Positions 9,601-15,654 of a DNA stretch of 42,535 nt are shown here, piece by piece. How positions within the stretch are numbered: position 1 is the stretch's first letter; each line of letters begins with the position of its first letter. The notes under the pieces are model-generated. The model was not told where the DNA came from and ran no database searches. It saw only the letters and a list, made by a program, of their open reading frames with translations. Origin of the DNA: Curtobacterium sp. Leaf183 (GTDB lineage Bacteria; Actinomycetota; Actinomycetes; Actinomycetales; Microbacteriaceae); the NCBI RefSeq assembly GCF_001424385.1, contig NZ_LMPO01000006.1, forward strand, positions 97,136 to 139,670, written 5' to 3'. The position numbers and the translations under genes are program-made.

Positions 9601-9690
9601 GAGGACCGAGACGACGGTCGCGACGAGGGCCAGGAGTGCGAGGACGACGGCGGCGGACGGTCGGCGACGGACACTGCGCGACCAGAACAC
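6616..9690 (-). CDS. Large FtsX-like ABC transporter permease
   Basis: A ~1024-residue membrane protein with duplicated FtsX/MacB-type architecture. It has an N-terminal membrane helix (~13-35) and an extracytoplasmic domain of ~230 residues. A cluster of helices follows, then a second hydrophobic set, a second large outer domain, and three C-terminal helices (FtsX domain). One chain therefore carries both permease halves, so one copy would pair with a heterodimer of the two downstream ATPases. GTG 9690 is preferred over GTG 9696 because AGGGGG then sits at normal spacing. First gene of the operon; substrate unknown. Confidence 0.88.
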   Translation of the reverse strand: MFWSRSVRRRPSAAVVLALLALVATVVSVLAPLLLRAVEQTTLDDALDGAGVTGTSIAASAEIPYQQLSEAQGAVVATTSSASNARRWLPGVVVAESAAPVSFTVPGASPTQTSTVQLAGLSNDCRELGLRSGACPSGPDQVLAATGSGLSTGTALRVSVMSVPEKTLTVRVVGTYDAGTRVGRIAGGVGKAFGSGGDADPDLVMSLGGFDTLLLEGNVWSVRTLRPGLRLDDVPAVVQDVADVRDATLSADGAESAVSVQQRIDVLVDRVADGNDAATVIVAVAALQAIVLAWFAQGVVAGRIGQARAAEWGLARLRGLPARRRLVAVLLEPVIATVAGAAVGAVVGVAAAALCTPLLLGGGAPAVEPFRAPVLAALGASLVGSLTALVVASSRASRLPLVDLLRRVTEPRTLSRTGAVVQAVAVIAAVVGIAAVVTQPRISGPGVALLAPTLVAILLGVVALRVGVAVVRRRAARPARSLTELLVLRRIARTPSVLTTAVMVVLGVALAVSSSQTAVLAVRLADDRAAATLGAASVLDVQVDEGTSFVQAVRDADPGGRSAMAVERTTDGAGVGRLIALDTTRLAAVSAWDPAWGGRDVATLERVLRPSTGTALRVTGDQLSVTLAEVGAPDGTAAQDVTTASPDDVDLVAVVQAAGGWHRVDFGGVRAGTLTSPAGSVPCDDGCRLVWLGLQSHSSEATPYGLGATITDIAVDGTTVGRSWLDPERWRNRIGENSLPSGGPSATLSERRAGLRVSWVDPSGQGTPAIQPRDAPEPLPAVVGRATALQPFAGVDGAVIGLGLNGESLVLRVVGKAPALPRVLDDGALVDLSTAGRVSDPVGTSADHEVWVAPGAQHRVTTALASHGITVTGHRTLADAERTAEHNPRVRGALVGLPLAGAALVLTLLVVAGVGAIGMRARREDVAVLRTTGFGPRALRRAVLLETFLPAAVAAVVGAVAGTAATLLTAARLPLRAAAVPPMGVPVGPVAVLVVTAATVLVTLVIAVVIARAVTRTPPTGGDS

Positions 9691-9706
9691 CGGCACCCCC
9701 TCGTGC

Positions 9707-9726
9707 GGTCGGCGTCAGCGCCGACC
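9707..9726 (-). terminator. Hairpin between kinase and ABC operon
   Basis: A perfect 8-bp stem (GGTCGGCG / CGCCGACC) with a TCAG loop in the 109-base gap between the APH-like gene and the permease, both on the minus strand. It could terminate the APH-like transcript or be an operator for the ABC operon. There is no T-tract. Confidence 0.4.
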
Positions 9727-9799
9727 TCGGCAGTCTGGCACAGGCGTCGCGACGTGCCGGCCAGCGGCGACCGGGGCGCGCGGAGCGGACGAACCGGGC

Positions 9800-10735
9800 T
9801 CACCCGTCCCAGCGGACGAGCAGCCACCGTGCCGCTGCCAGGGCCTCCGACCGCTGGAACGCACGGAGGGTCGGCATGTTCGGCGGAGCGGGCCGCGACG
9901 CCTTCTCGAAGAACGTGCCCGCGAGCCCGGCGAGCACCGCGTCGATCGACTCCGGTGTCAGGTCCGCGAACACCGGGTGCGTCGCCAGGTGGTGGTCCAC
10001 GTCGACGTCCTCGCCGCGCACCACCGCGTCGAGCAGGTACGTCAGCGCGTCCAGCCAGTGGGCGCCGACGCCGGCCCAGGGCCAGTCGACCACCCAGACC
10101 ACGCCCTCGCGGTCGACGAGCAGGTTGTCGGCACGGCAGTCGAGGTGCACGAGGTGGTCCCCGTCGACCGCTGCCGCAGCGTTCCGAGCGGCGGCGGCGA
10201 ACCGCGGTGCGACGTCGGCGACGTCGGCCGGGACCACTGCCGGCAGCCCGTCGGTGGTCATCCGGTCCCACGCGGCGAACTCCTCCGCCAGCTCGGACGA
10301 CACCCGCGGGAGGTCGGCGAGCGCGCCGGTGGCCACCGGCAGGGTGTCCAGCGCATCGAGCACGGCCGCGACGTCGCTGCCGTCGCGCGCGACGCCGGGG
10401 TGGCGCCCGTCGACGTCGTCGAGGACCAGCGCGATCCAGTCGTCACCGTCCACGACGGCGGTGAGCGACGCCCTGAGCCGGGGTGCCTGCACACCGGACG
10501 GCAGCGCGGAGACGACCCGGGCCTCCCGTTCGTGGAGTCCGAACCCGTCCGGGTTCCGCGGCCGCGACAGCGTCTTGACGAACGCCCGGGTGCCGTCCGC
10601 GGTCGTGACCCGGTCGGCGCCGCCGGGGGAGTACCCGCCCGCCTGTGACACGGCATCGACGACCGGGCCCCCGAGCACCTGCTCGACACGGCTCCGCAGG
10701 TCGGTCGGGACGTCGGCCCACGTGGTTCTCCCCAT
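9800..10735 (-). CDS. Aminoglycoside-phosphotransferase-like (APH) kinase
   Basis: A 311-residue protein kinase-like phosphotransferase of the APH/choline-kinase superfamily. The catalytic loop HLDCRADN (197-204, with Asp199 as base and Asn204) and the metal-binding DWPWAG (Asp217) are intact. An N-terminal lysine in AFVKTL (~54) is the likely ATP contact. The family phosphorylates small molecules (aminoglycosides, macrolides, homoserine, choline), and nothing here identifies the acceptor. A TACGGT box eight bases before the ATG suggests leaderless transcription. It is divergent from the drug exporter gene. Confidence 0.88.
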   Translation of the reverse strand: MGRTTWADVPTDLRSRVEQVLGGPVVDAVSQAGGYSPGGADRVTTADGTRAFVKTLSRPRNPDGFGLHEREARVVSALPSGVQAPRLRASLTAVVDGDDWIALVLDDVDGRHPGVARDGSDVAAVLDALDTLPVATGALADLPRVSSELAEEFAAWDRMTTDGLPAVVPADVADVAPRFAAAARNAAAAVDGDHLVHLDCRADNLLVDREGVVWVVDWPWAGVGAHWLDALTYLLDAVVRGEDVDVDHHLATHPVFADLTPESIDAVLAGLAGTFFEKASRPAPPNMPTLRAFQRSEALAAARWLLVRWDG

Positions 10736-10743
10736 GCCGTCCG

Positions 10744-10749
10744 ACCGTA
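10744..10749 (-). promoter_or_regulatory. -10-like TACGGT for the APH-like kinase
   Basis: Minus-strand TACGGT is followed by eight bases and the ATG at 10735. This matches the leaderless TANNNT pattern seen before several other genes in the window. Confidence 0.4.
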
Positions 10750-10792
10750 CCGGAGGGGGACCCTGAGGGGGCGTTCATCGTTGTGCGCTCAT

Positions 10793-10815
10793 GGCAACAT
10801 TGCGTTGCCCGCAAC
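10793..10815. promoter_or_regulatory. Upstream GTTGC/GCAAC operator cluster
   Basis: Two overlapping inverted repeats share the half-site GTTGC: GGCAAC-5-GTTGCC (10793-10809) and GTTGC-CC-GCAAC (10804-10815). They overlap the -35 box of the exporter promoter and use the same half-site as the larger palindrome at 10833, suggesting a second binding site for the same repressor. Confidence 0.55.
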
Positions 10816-10832
10816 ACTGCTCGTGATGTAAA
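10805..10832 (+). promoter_or_regulatory. Promoter of the DHA2 exporter gene
   Basis: A -35 box TTGCCC (10805-10810), a 16-base spacer and a -10 box TGTAAA (10827-10832), each matching four of six consensus positions. It lies between the two inverted-repeat operators, so a repressor bound there would block polymerase. Confidence 0.5.
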
Positions 10833-10849
10833 GTTGCAGAGTCTGCAAC
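10833..10849. promoter_or_regulatory. TetR-type operator, 17-base palindrome
   Basis: GTTGCAGAGTCTGCAAC is a perfect 8+1+8 inverted repeat immediately after the -10 box, covering the expected transcription start of the exporter. The TetR regulator encoded right after the exporter is the obvious candidate ligand, by analogy with many TetR-exporter pairs. Confidence 0.65.
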
Positions 10850-10892
10850 GAGGCGGACCGCATTCCACACGAACCGCTCCGAAGGACCTCCC

Positions 10893-13055
10893 ATGTCAAC
10901 TGCCACCGCACCAGTCCAGGTGTCGAGCGGGCGATCGTCGGCACCGGCCAGCACGCCGGGCAAGCCGATCATGTCGCACCGCCAGATCCTCCTCGTCATC
11001 TACGGCCTGATGGCGGGGATGTTCCTGTCCTCGCTCGACCAGACGATCGTCGGCACGGCGATCCGCACGATCGGCGACGACCTGCACGGGCTCGACCAGC
11101 AGGCCTGGGTCACGACCGCCTACCTCATCGCCAGCACCATCACGACCCCGATCTACGGCAAGCTCTCCGACGTCTTCGGCCGCCGCCCGCTCTACATCTT
11201 CGGCATCGCGGTCTTCATCCTCGGCTCGCTGCTGTCCACGCTGTCGACCTCGATGGTCATGCTCGCGGCCTTCCGCGCCTTCCAGGGCATCGGGGCCGGC
11301 GCACTGATGTCGCTGCCCCTCGCGATCATGGGCGACATCCTCGCCCCGCGTGAGCGTGCCAAGTACCAGGGGTACTTCCTGGCCGTGTTCGGCATCTCGA
11401 GCGTCATCGGCCCGCTCATCGGCGGTCTGTTCGCCGGTGCCGACCAGATCCTCTGGATCACCGGCTGGCGCTGGGTCTTCCTGGTGAACGTCCCGATCGG
11501 CGTGGGCGCGCTGCTCATGGTCATCGCGTTCCTGCACCTGCCGAAGTTCGGCGACGCCAAGGCGAAGCCGCGCATCGACTGGTGGGGTGCCACCGCGGTC
11601 ATCGCCACGCTCGTCCCGCTGCTGCTGGTCGCGGAACAGGGCCGCACGTGGGGCTGGGGCTCGGCGGCCGCGATCGCCTGCTACGTGATCGGCGCCGTCG
11701 GGCTCGTCACCTTCCTGGTCGTCGAGACGCTCATGAAGGACGACGCGATCATCCCGCTCAAGCTCTTCCGCTCGGGCGTCTTCTCGATGGCCACGATCCT
11801 CGGCTTCCTGGTCGGGTTCGCGATGTTCGGCGCGATGCTGACCATCCCGCTCTACCTGCAGATCGTCACCGGGCTGACCCCGACCGAGTCCGGCTTCGCC
11901 ACGCTGCCGATGATCGGTGGCCTGATGATCGCCTCGATCGCGTCCGGGCAGATCGTGGCCCGCACGGGGCGGTACCGGATCTTCCCGGTCATCGGCACCG
12001 CGTTCACCGCGATCGGGTACGTCTTCCTGACGTTCATGACGATCGACAAGCCGCTGTGGTTCCTGATGATCGGCATGTTCTTCATCGGGCTCGGCCTCGG
12101 CCAGCTCATGCAGAGCATCACGCTCGCCTCGCAGAACTCCGTCCAGCCGCGCGACATGGGTGTGGCCACGTCGTCGGCGACGTTCTTCCGCCAGATCGGT
12201 GGCACGCTCGGCACCGCGGTCCTGCTCTCGATCCTGTTCTCGGTGATGCCGGCGAACATCGTCAGCGCCACGGCGGACAAGGGCAACCTGACCGACGGAC
12301 TCGACGCCGCCCTCAACCCGACCGTCGCCTCGGCGAAGGCGAACCAGGGCGTCATGGACCAGATCTGGGACCCGATCGTCACGCCGGTCAAGCAGAACGT
12401 GGCGTCGGGCCTGCAGTCCGGCACCACCGCGGCGAAGCAGGCGGCCGACCAGGCCGTCACGCAGCAGGTCACCGCGGCCGTCCAGGCACAGGTCGCTGCG
12501 GGCACCGTGCCCGCGGCCGCCGCGCAGACGGTCATCGACCAGCAGGTCGCGGCCGCCACGCCGGCAGCCGAGTCCCAGGCGCTCGAGTCCGCCGCGACCA
12601 AGGCGCACGCCACGGTGCAGGACGGCGCGCTCGTCGTCGACTGGTCGAACGCCTCCGACCGCCGGTACTGGGTCGACCAGGTCGTGCCGTCGCTCGTCAA
12701 GCAGCTCGACAAGGGCACGGGGCCGTCCTCCGGTTCCAGTGCCGACACCAGCGACACGTCGTTCCTCAACGGCGCGGCACCGGCGCTGACCAGGCCGTTC
12801 ATGACCGGGTTCAACACCTCGGCCGTGACCGTGTACTGGGTCGGCCTCGGCGTGATCCTGCTGGCCTTCGTCCTCAGCTGGTTCTTCAAGGCGCCGCCGC
12901 TCCGCAAGAGCTCGGCCCTGCAGGAGCAGGCCGACGCCGACGGCACGGCGGACGACCTCGAGGTCCAGGCGGCCCAGGCCGCCACCACGATGGGCTCGCT
13001 CACGGCGCCGTCCACCGGTTCGGTCCCCGTCCAGCGGACCGGCTCGGCGAAGTAG
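10893..13055 (+). CDS. DHA2 family MFS drug exporter (EmrB/QacA type)
   Basis: A 720-residue proton-driven multidrug efflux protein with ~14 membrane helices. The first helix carries SSLDQTIVGTAI (DHA2 motif D1), the loop after helix 2 reads GKLSDVFGRRPLY (MFS motif A), and helix 5 carries GISSVIGPLIGG (motif C). Unusually, residues ~452-643 form a ~190-residue Ala/Gln-rich outer region between the last two helices, predicted largely helical. A GAAGGACC ribosome-binding site precedes the ATG. Two GTTGC/GCAAC operator sites flank its promoter and its presumed TetR repressor follows. The substrate is not predictable. Confidence 0.93.
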   Translation: MSTATAPVQVSSGRSSAPASTPGKPIMSHRQILLVIYGLMAGMFLSSLDQTIVGTAIRTIGDDLHGLDQQAWVTTAYLIASTITTPIYGKLSDVFGRRPLYIFGIAVFILGSLLSTLSTSMVMLAAFRAFQGIGAGALMSLPLAIMGDILAPRERAKYQGYFLAVFGISSVIGPLIGGLFAGADQILWITGWRWVFLVNVPIGVGALLMVIAFLHLPKFGDAKAKPRIDWWGATAVIATLVPLLLVAEQGRTWGWGSAAAIACYVIGAVGLVTFLVVETLMKDDAIIPLKLFRSGVFSMATILGFLVGFAMFGAMLTIPLYLQIVTGLTPTESGFATLPMIGGLMIASIASGQIVARTGRYRIFPVIGTAFTAIGYVFLTFMTIDKPLWFLMIGMFFIGLGLGQLMQSITLASQNSVQPRDMGVATSSATFFRQIGGTLGTAVLLSILFSVMPANIVSATADKGNLTDGLDAALNPTVASAKANQGVMDQIWDPIVTPVKQNVASGLQSGTTAAKQAADQAVTQQVTAAVQAQVAAGTVPAAAAQTVIDQQVAAATPAAESQALESAATKAHATVQDGALVVDWSNASDRRYWVDQVVPSLVKQLDKGTGPSSGSSADTSDTSFLNGAAPALTRPFMTGFNTSAVTVYWVGLGVILLAFVLSWFFKAPPLRKSSALQEQADADGTADDLEVQAAQAATTMGSLTAPSTGSVPVQRTGSAK

Positions 13056-13060
13056 GCACC

Positions 13061-13091
13061 CGGGGCCTCCCGCACCACGCGGGAGGCCCCG
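13061..13091 (+). terminator. 13-bp hairpin between exporter and TetR gene
   Basis: A perfect 13-bp stem (CGGGGCCTCCCGC with its complement, loop ACCAC) begins five bases after the exporter stop and ends 20 bases before the TetR GTG. No T-tract follows, so it may only partly terminate and keep regulator expression below exporter expression. Confidence 0.65.
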
Positions 13092-13111
13092 ACCTGCACC
13101 AGGAGCACCTC

Positions 13112-13720
13112 GTGAGCACCAGCACCAGCACCAGCACCGACAGCGAGTCCTGCGGGCTGCGGGAGCGCAAGAAGCAGCGCACCCGCCAGGCCATCCATGA
13201 GTCGGCCATGCGGCTGGTCACCGAGCGCGGACTCGCCGGCGTCACGGTCGAGGAGATCTGTGACGACGCGGGGGTCTCGCCGCGCACGTTCTTCAACTAC
13301 TTCCCGACCAAAGGCAACGCCGCGCTCGGGCTGGCCGCCGCGGCCGTGTCCGACCAGGCCCGCGCGGCCTTCACCGATGCCGAGGGCCCGCTGGTCGCAG
13401 ACCTGTGCGCCCTGGTCGCCCGCACCCTCGAACTGCCCACCGACCGCGGCAGCATGAAGGCGCTCGTGCAGGCCAGGCCGGAGATGGTCCCCACCATGCT
13501 GCAGTGGATGGCGGACGCCCGGGTCGCGGTGCACCGGGTGGCGTGCGAGCGCACCGACGCCGCCACCGCCAGCACGGCGGTCACGCTGGTCATGGCTGCG
13601 GTCATCGAGACCGCGCACCGAGCGGACGCTGACGCAGCCGACGCCCCCGACGCCTCCGACGCGTTCACGTCGCGGGTGCGCGCGGTCGTGCGCGAGATGG
13701 GCGTGCTCGCCGCGTCCTGA
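13112..13720 (+). CDS. TetR family regulator of the drug exporter
   Basis: A 202-residue TetR repressor. After a Ser/Thr leader (residues 1-10, alternating S and T) comes RERKKQRTRQAIHESAMRL and the helix-turn-helix VEEICDDAGVSPRTFFNYFPTK (approx. 45-66). The rest is the effector-binding domain, with an Ala/Asp-rich stretch near the end. The GTG start has AGGAG six bases upstream. It follows the exporter directly and probably binds the GTTGCAGA-type palindromes at the exporter promoter, being released by exported compounds. The hexanucleotide AGCACC repeated four times encodes the leader. Confidence 0.9.
   Translation: MSTSTSTSTDSESCGLRERKKQRTRQAIHESAMRLVTERGLAGVTVEEICDDAGVSPRTFFNYFPTKGNAALGLAAAAVSDQARAAFTDAEGPLVADLCALVARTLELPTDRGSMKALVQARPEMVPTMLQWMADARVAVHRVACERTDAATASTAVTLVMAAVIETAHRADADAADAPDASDAFTSRVRAVVREMGVLAAS
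13115..13138 (+). repeat. AGCACC x4 hexanucleotide repeat
   Basis: Four perfect AGCACC units right after the GTG start of the TetR gene encode alternating Ser-Thr. Expansion or loss would keep the frame and only alter the leader length. Confidence 0.85.
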
Positions 13721-13775
13721 GCTGGGCCGCGGCTGAGCGGCAGCGCGGCAGTGCGGCGGCGCGGCTGTGCAGCTG

Positions 13776-13849
13776 CGCCGAGTCTCGGCTCTGCGGACAG
13801 ATTGCGCCGTCCGGACGCCGCAGGATGTCCGCCTGGCCGAGACTCGGCG
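13776..13849. repeat. Compound inverted repeat
   Basis: Arms of 14 bases (13776-13789 and 13836-13849) are perfectly complementary, each containing the small palindrome CCGAGTCTCGG or its complement. After a 3x3 internal loop a second stem GCGGACA/TGTCCGC pairs 13793-13799 with 13826-13832. A CGTCCGGACG palindrome (13808-13817) sits in the loop. Confidence 0.8.
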
Positions 13850-13878
13850 GCGCCACCCCGCGTGGGCGGCACTGGGAT

Positions 13879-13932
13879 CGGCACCGGCACCGGCACCGGC
13901 ACCGGCACCGGCACCGGCACCGGCACCGGCAC
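13879..13932. repeat. (CGGCAC)9 microsatellite
   Basis: Nine perfect tandem copies of the hexamer CGGCAC in non-coding DNA. It is not a CRISPR array: the units are contiguous, without spacers. Such arrays can change copy number by slippage. Confidence 0.95.
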
Positions 13933-13933
13933 C

Positions 13934-13988
13934 GCCGCCGGACGGGAGGCGCGGCACCGGTCCGGCACCGAGCCTCCCGTCCGGCGGC
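13934..13988. repeat. 17-bp inverted repeat with CCGGACGGGAGGC arms
   Basis: Perfect 17-base arms (13934-13950, 13972-13988) separated by 21 bases. The arm sequence GCCTCCCGTCCGG recurs, with one change, in another intergenic hairpin at 36176-36223 and as single copies elsewhere, pointing to a dispersed palindromic element. Confidence 0.85.
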
Positions 13989-14020
13989 CACGCGCGTTCC
14001 GACCTGCCGCCTCGCGCTCG

Positions 14021-14081
14021 GTGGGTCGATTCGCGCATGGTAGGTCGGAACTTCCGCCTGAGCATGCGCGAATCGACTCAC
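14021..14081. repeat. 19-bp inverted repeat with nested stem
   Basis: Arms 14021-14039 and 14063-14081 are complementary over 19 bases with one G/T mismatch. The central segment contains a second stem around CGGAACTTCCG (14046-14056). The whole would form one long hairpin in DNA or RNA. A 16-base direct repeat CACGCGCGGAACGACC follows at 14082 and 14101. Confidence 0.8.
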
Positions 14082-14190
14082 CACGCGCGGAACGACCGGG
14101 CACGCGCGGAACGACCTGCCACGAGACGACACGTGCCAGTCATCGGACCGATTGCATCCGGAATCCGCGCTTTCGTCGTCAAAGAAGTGC

Positions 14191-14219
14191 TTGACGCCAC
14201 AGACATCCGATGTTTTGAT
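14191..14219 (+). promoter_or_regulatory. Promoter and operator of the fucose plus-strand operon
   Basis: A -35 box TTGACG (14191-14196), a 17-base spacer and a -10 box TTTGAT (14214-14219) lie ~45 bases before the dehydratase start. The operator-like AGACATCCGATGTTTT (14201-14216) fills the spacer and -10 and matches the palindrome found in the minus-strand fucose arm at 24441. This fits repression by the locus's FadR-type regulator. Confidence 0.6.
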
Positions 14220-14261
14220 GTCCTCGTTCGGTCGACGACGACCGGACGGGCAGGAGCAACG

Positions 14262-15602
14262 ATGAGCCGCATCACCGGTCTGCGGGTCCGCGACATCCGG
14301 TTCCCCACCTCGCGGGAACACGACGGATCGGACGCGATGAACCCCGACCCCGACTACTCGGCCGCCTACGTCGAACTCACCACCGACGCCCTCGACGGCC
14401 ACTCCGGATCCGCGTTCGTCTTCACGATCGGCCGCGGCAACGAGGTGCAGGAGGCAGCGATCGCCGCACTCCGCGGGCACGTCGTCGGCCGGGACGCCGA
14501 GGCGCTCCTGGCGGACATGGGCGGCACCTGGCGCAGCATGGTCCACGACTCGCAGCTGCGGTGGCTCGGCCCGGAGAAGGGCGTGATGCACATGGCGATC
14601 GGCGCCGTCGTGAACGCGCTCTGGGACCTGCGTGCCAAGCGTGCCGGGCAGCCGCTGTGGGCGCTGCTGGCGGACATGAGCCCGCAGGAACTCGTCGACC
14701 TGGTCGACTTCCGCTACCTCACCGACGCGATCACCCCGGACGAGGCCCTCGCCTTGCTGGAGCAGGCAGAGCCCCACCGTGCCGAGCGCCGGCGCACGCT
14801 CGAGCAGTCGGGCTACCCCGCCTACACGACCACGCCCGGGTGGCTCGGCTACGACGACGACAAGCTCGCCCGCCTGTGCCGCGAGGCGGTCGACGAGGGC
14901 TTCACCCAGATCAAGCTCAAGGTCGGCGGCGACGTCGACGAGGACGTCCGACGTCTGGGGATCGCGCGTCGGGTCGTCGGTCCGGACGTCAAGATCGCGA
15001 TCGACGCGAACCAGCGGTGGGACGTCGACGCCGCCGTGGCCTGGGTCGACCGGCTGCGGGAGTTCGACATCGCGTGGGTCGAGGAGCCGACGAGTCCCGA
15101 CGACGTCCTCGGGCACGCCGAGATCGCCCGCCGGATCGCCCCGATCCCGGTCGCGACGGGCGAGCACATGGCGAACCGGGTGATCGCGAAGCAGCTCATC
15201 CAGGCCGACGCCATGCGCGTGCTGCAGATCGACGCGACCCGGGTGGCCGGCGTGAACGAGAACATCGCGATCCTGCTGCTGGCCGCCAAGCACGGTGTCC
15301 GCGTCTGCCCGCACGCCGGCGGGGTCGGGCTGTGCGAGGCCGTGCAGCACCTGTCGATGTTCGACGCGGTGGCACTGACCGGGCAGCTCGAGGGCCGCTA
15401 CATCGAGTTCGTCGACCACCTGCACGAGCACTTCGTGACCCCGGTCGACGTGCACGGGGGCCGCTACTGGGTCCCGACCGCACCCGGGGGCGGCACCGAG
15501 ATGCTCGCCGACTCCCTCGACACGTACACCTACCCCGACGGTCCGGTCTGGGCGTCGACGTCCGCCGATGACCCGGTCCGCGACGCGGTCCGCGTCGCCT
15601 GA
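14262..15602 (+). CDS. fucD: L-fuconate dehydratase
   Basis: A 446-residue enolase-superfamily enzyme that dehydrates L-fuconate to 2-keto-3-deoxy-L-fuconate in the cytosol. The expected catalytic set is visible: KLKVG with Lys218 and Lys220, metal ligands Asp248 (IDANQRW), Glu274 (VEEP) and Glu301 (ATGEH), His351 (CPHAGG) and Glu382 (EGRYIEF). From memory, the catalytic Lys220/His351 numbering equals that of the characterised Xanthomonas campestris enzyme, which would mean near-identical layout. ATG 14262 follows CAGGAG. It leads the fucose operon; the next gene encodes a sugar-binding lipoprotein. Confidence 0.93.
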   Translation: MSRITGLRVRDIRFPTSREHDGSDAMNPDPDYSAAYVELTTDALDGHSGSAFVFTIGRGNEVQEAAIAALRGHVVGRDAEALLADMGGTWRSMVHDSQLRWLGPEKGVMHMAIGAVVNALWDLRAKRAGQPLWALLADMSPQELVDLVDFRYLTDAITPDEALALLEQAEPHRAERRRTLEQSGYPAYTTTPGWLGYDDDKLARLCREAVDEGFTQIKLKVGGDVDEDVRRLGIARRVVGPDVKIAIDANQRWDVDAAVAWVDRLREFDIAWVEEPTSPDDVLGHAEIARRIAPIPVATGEHMANRVIAKQLIQADAMRVLQIDATRVAGVNENIAILLLAAKHGVRVCPHAGGVGLCEAVQHLSMFDAVALTGQLEGRYIEFVDHLHEHFVTPVDVHGGRYWVPTAPGGGTEMLADSLDTYTYPDGPVWASTSADDPVRDAVRVA

Positions 15603-15654
15603 CCACCTCCCGAACACGACTCACATCCAGCACCACGACGAAGTGGAGACACCG

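Larger units (their letters stand above)
13721..14261. other. Structured 541-base intergenic region
   Basis: No gene with convincing codon use or homology is seen between the TetR and fuconate dehydratase genes. The region contains, in order, a GC-rich stretch, a compound inverted repeat (13776-13849), a (CGGCAC)9 microsatellite (13879-13932), a 17-bp inverted repeat (13934-13988) and a 19-bp inverted repeat with a nested stem (14021-14081). It continues with a 16-base direct repeat (14082-14116) and ends with the promoter of the fucose operon. Open frames crossing it translate to Arg/Pro/Gly-rich low-complexity sequence. Confidence 0.75.

Noticed and set aside
10896..12608. A 570-codon minus-strand frame opposite the drug exporter
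   Set aside because: It is composed of Arg/Asp/Glu/His shadows of membrane-helix codons, and the exporter on the plus strand is certain.
13879..13932. Possible CRISPR array
   Set aside because: Contiguous six-base units without spacers and no cas genes in the window.
13767..14261. Upstream extension of the fuconate dehydratase frame through the intergenic region
   Set aside because: The extra residues are Gly-Thr or Pro-Ala repeats from the microsatellite and the extension crosses the promoter. ATG 14262 with CAGGAG fits the family N-terminus.
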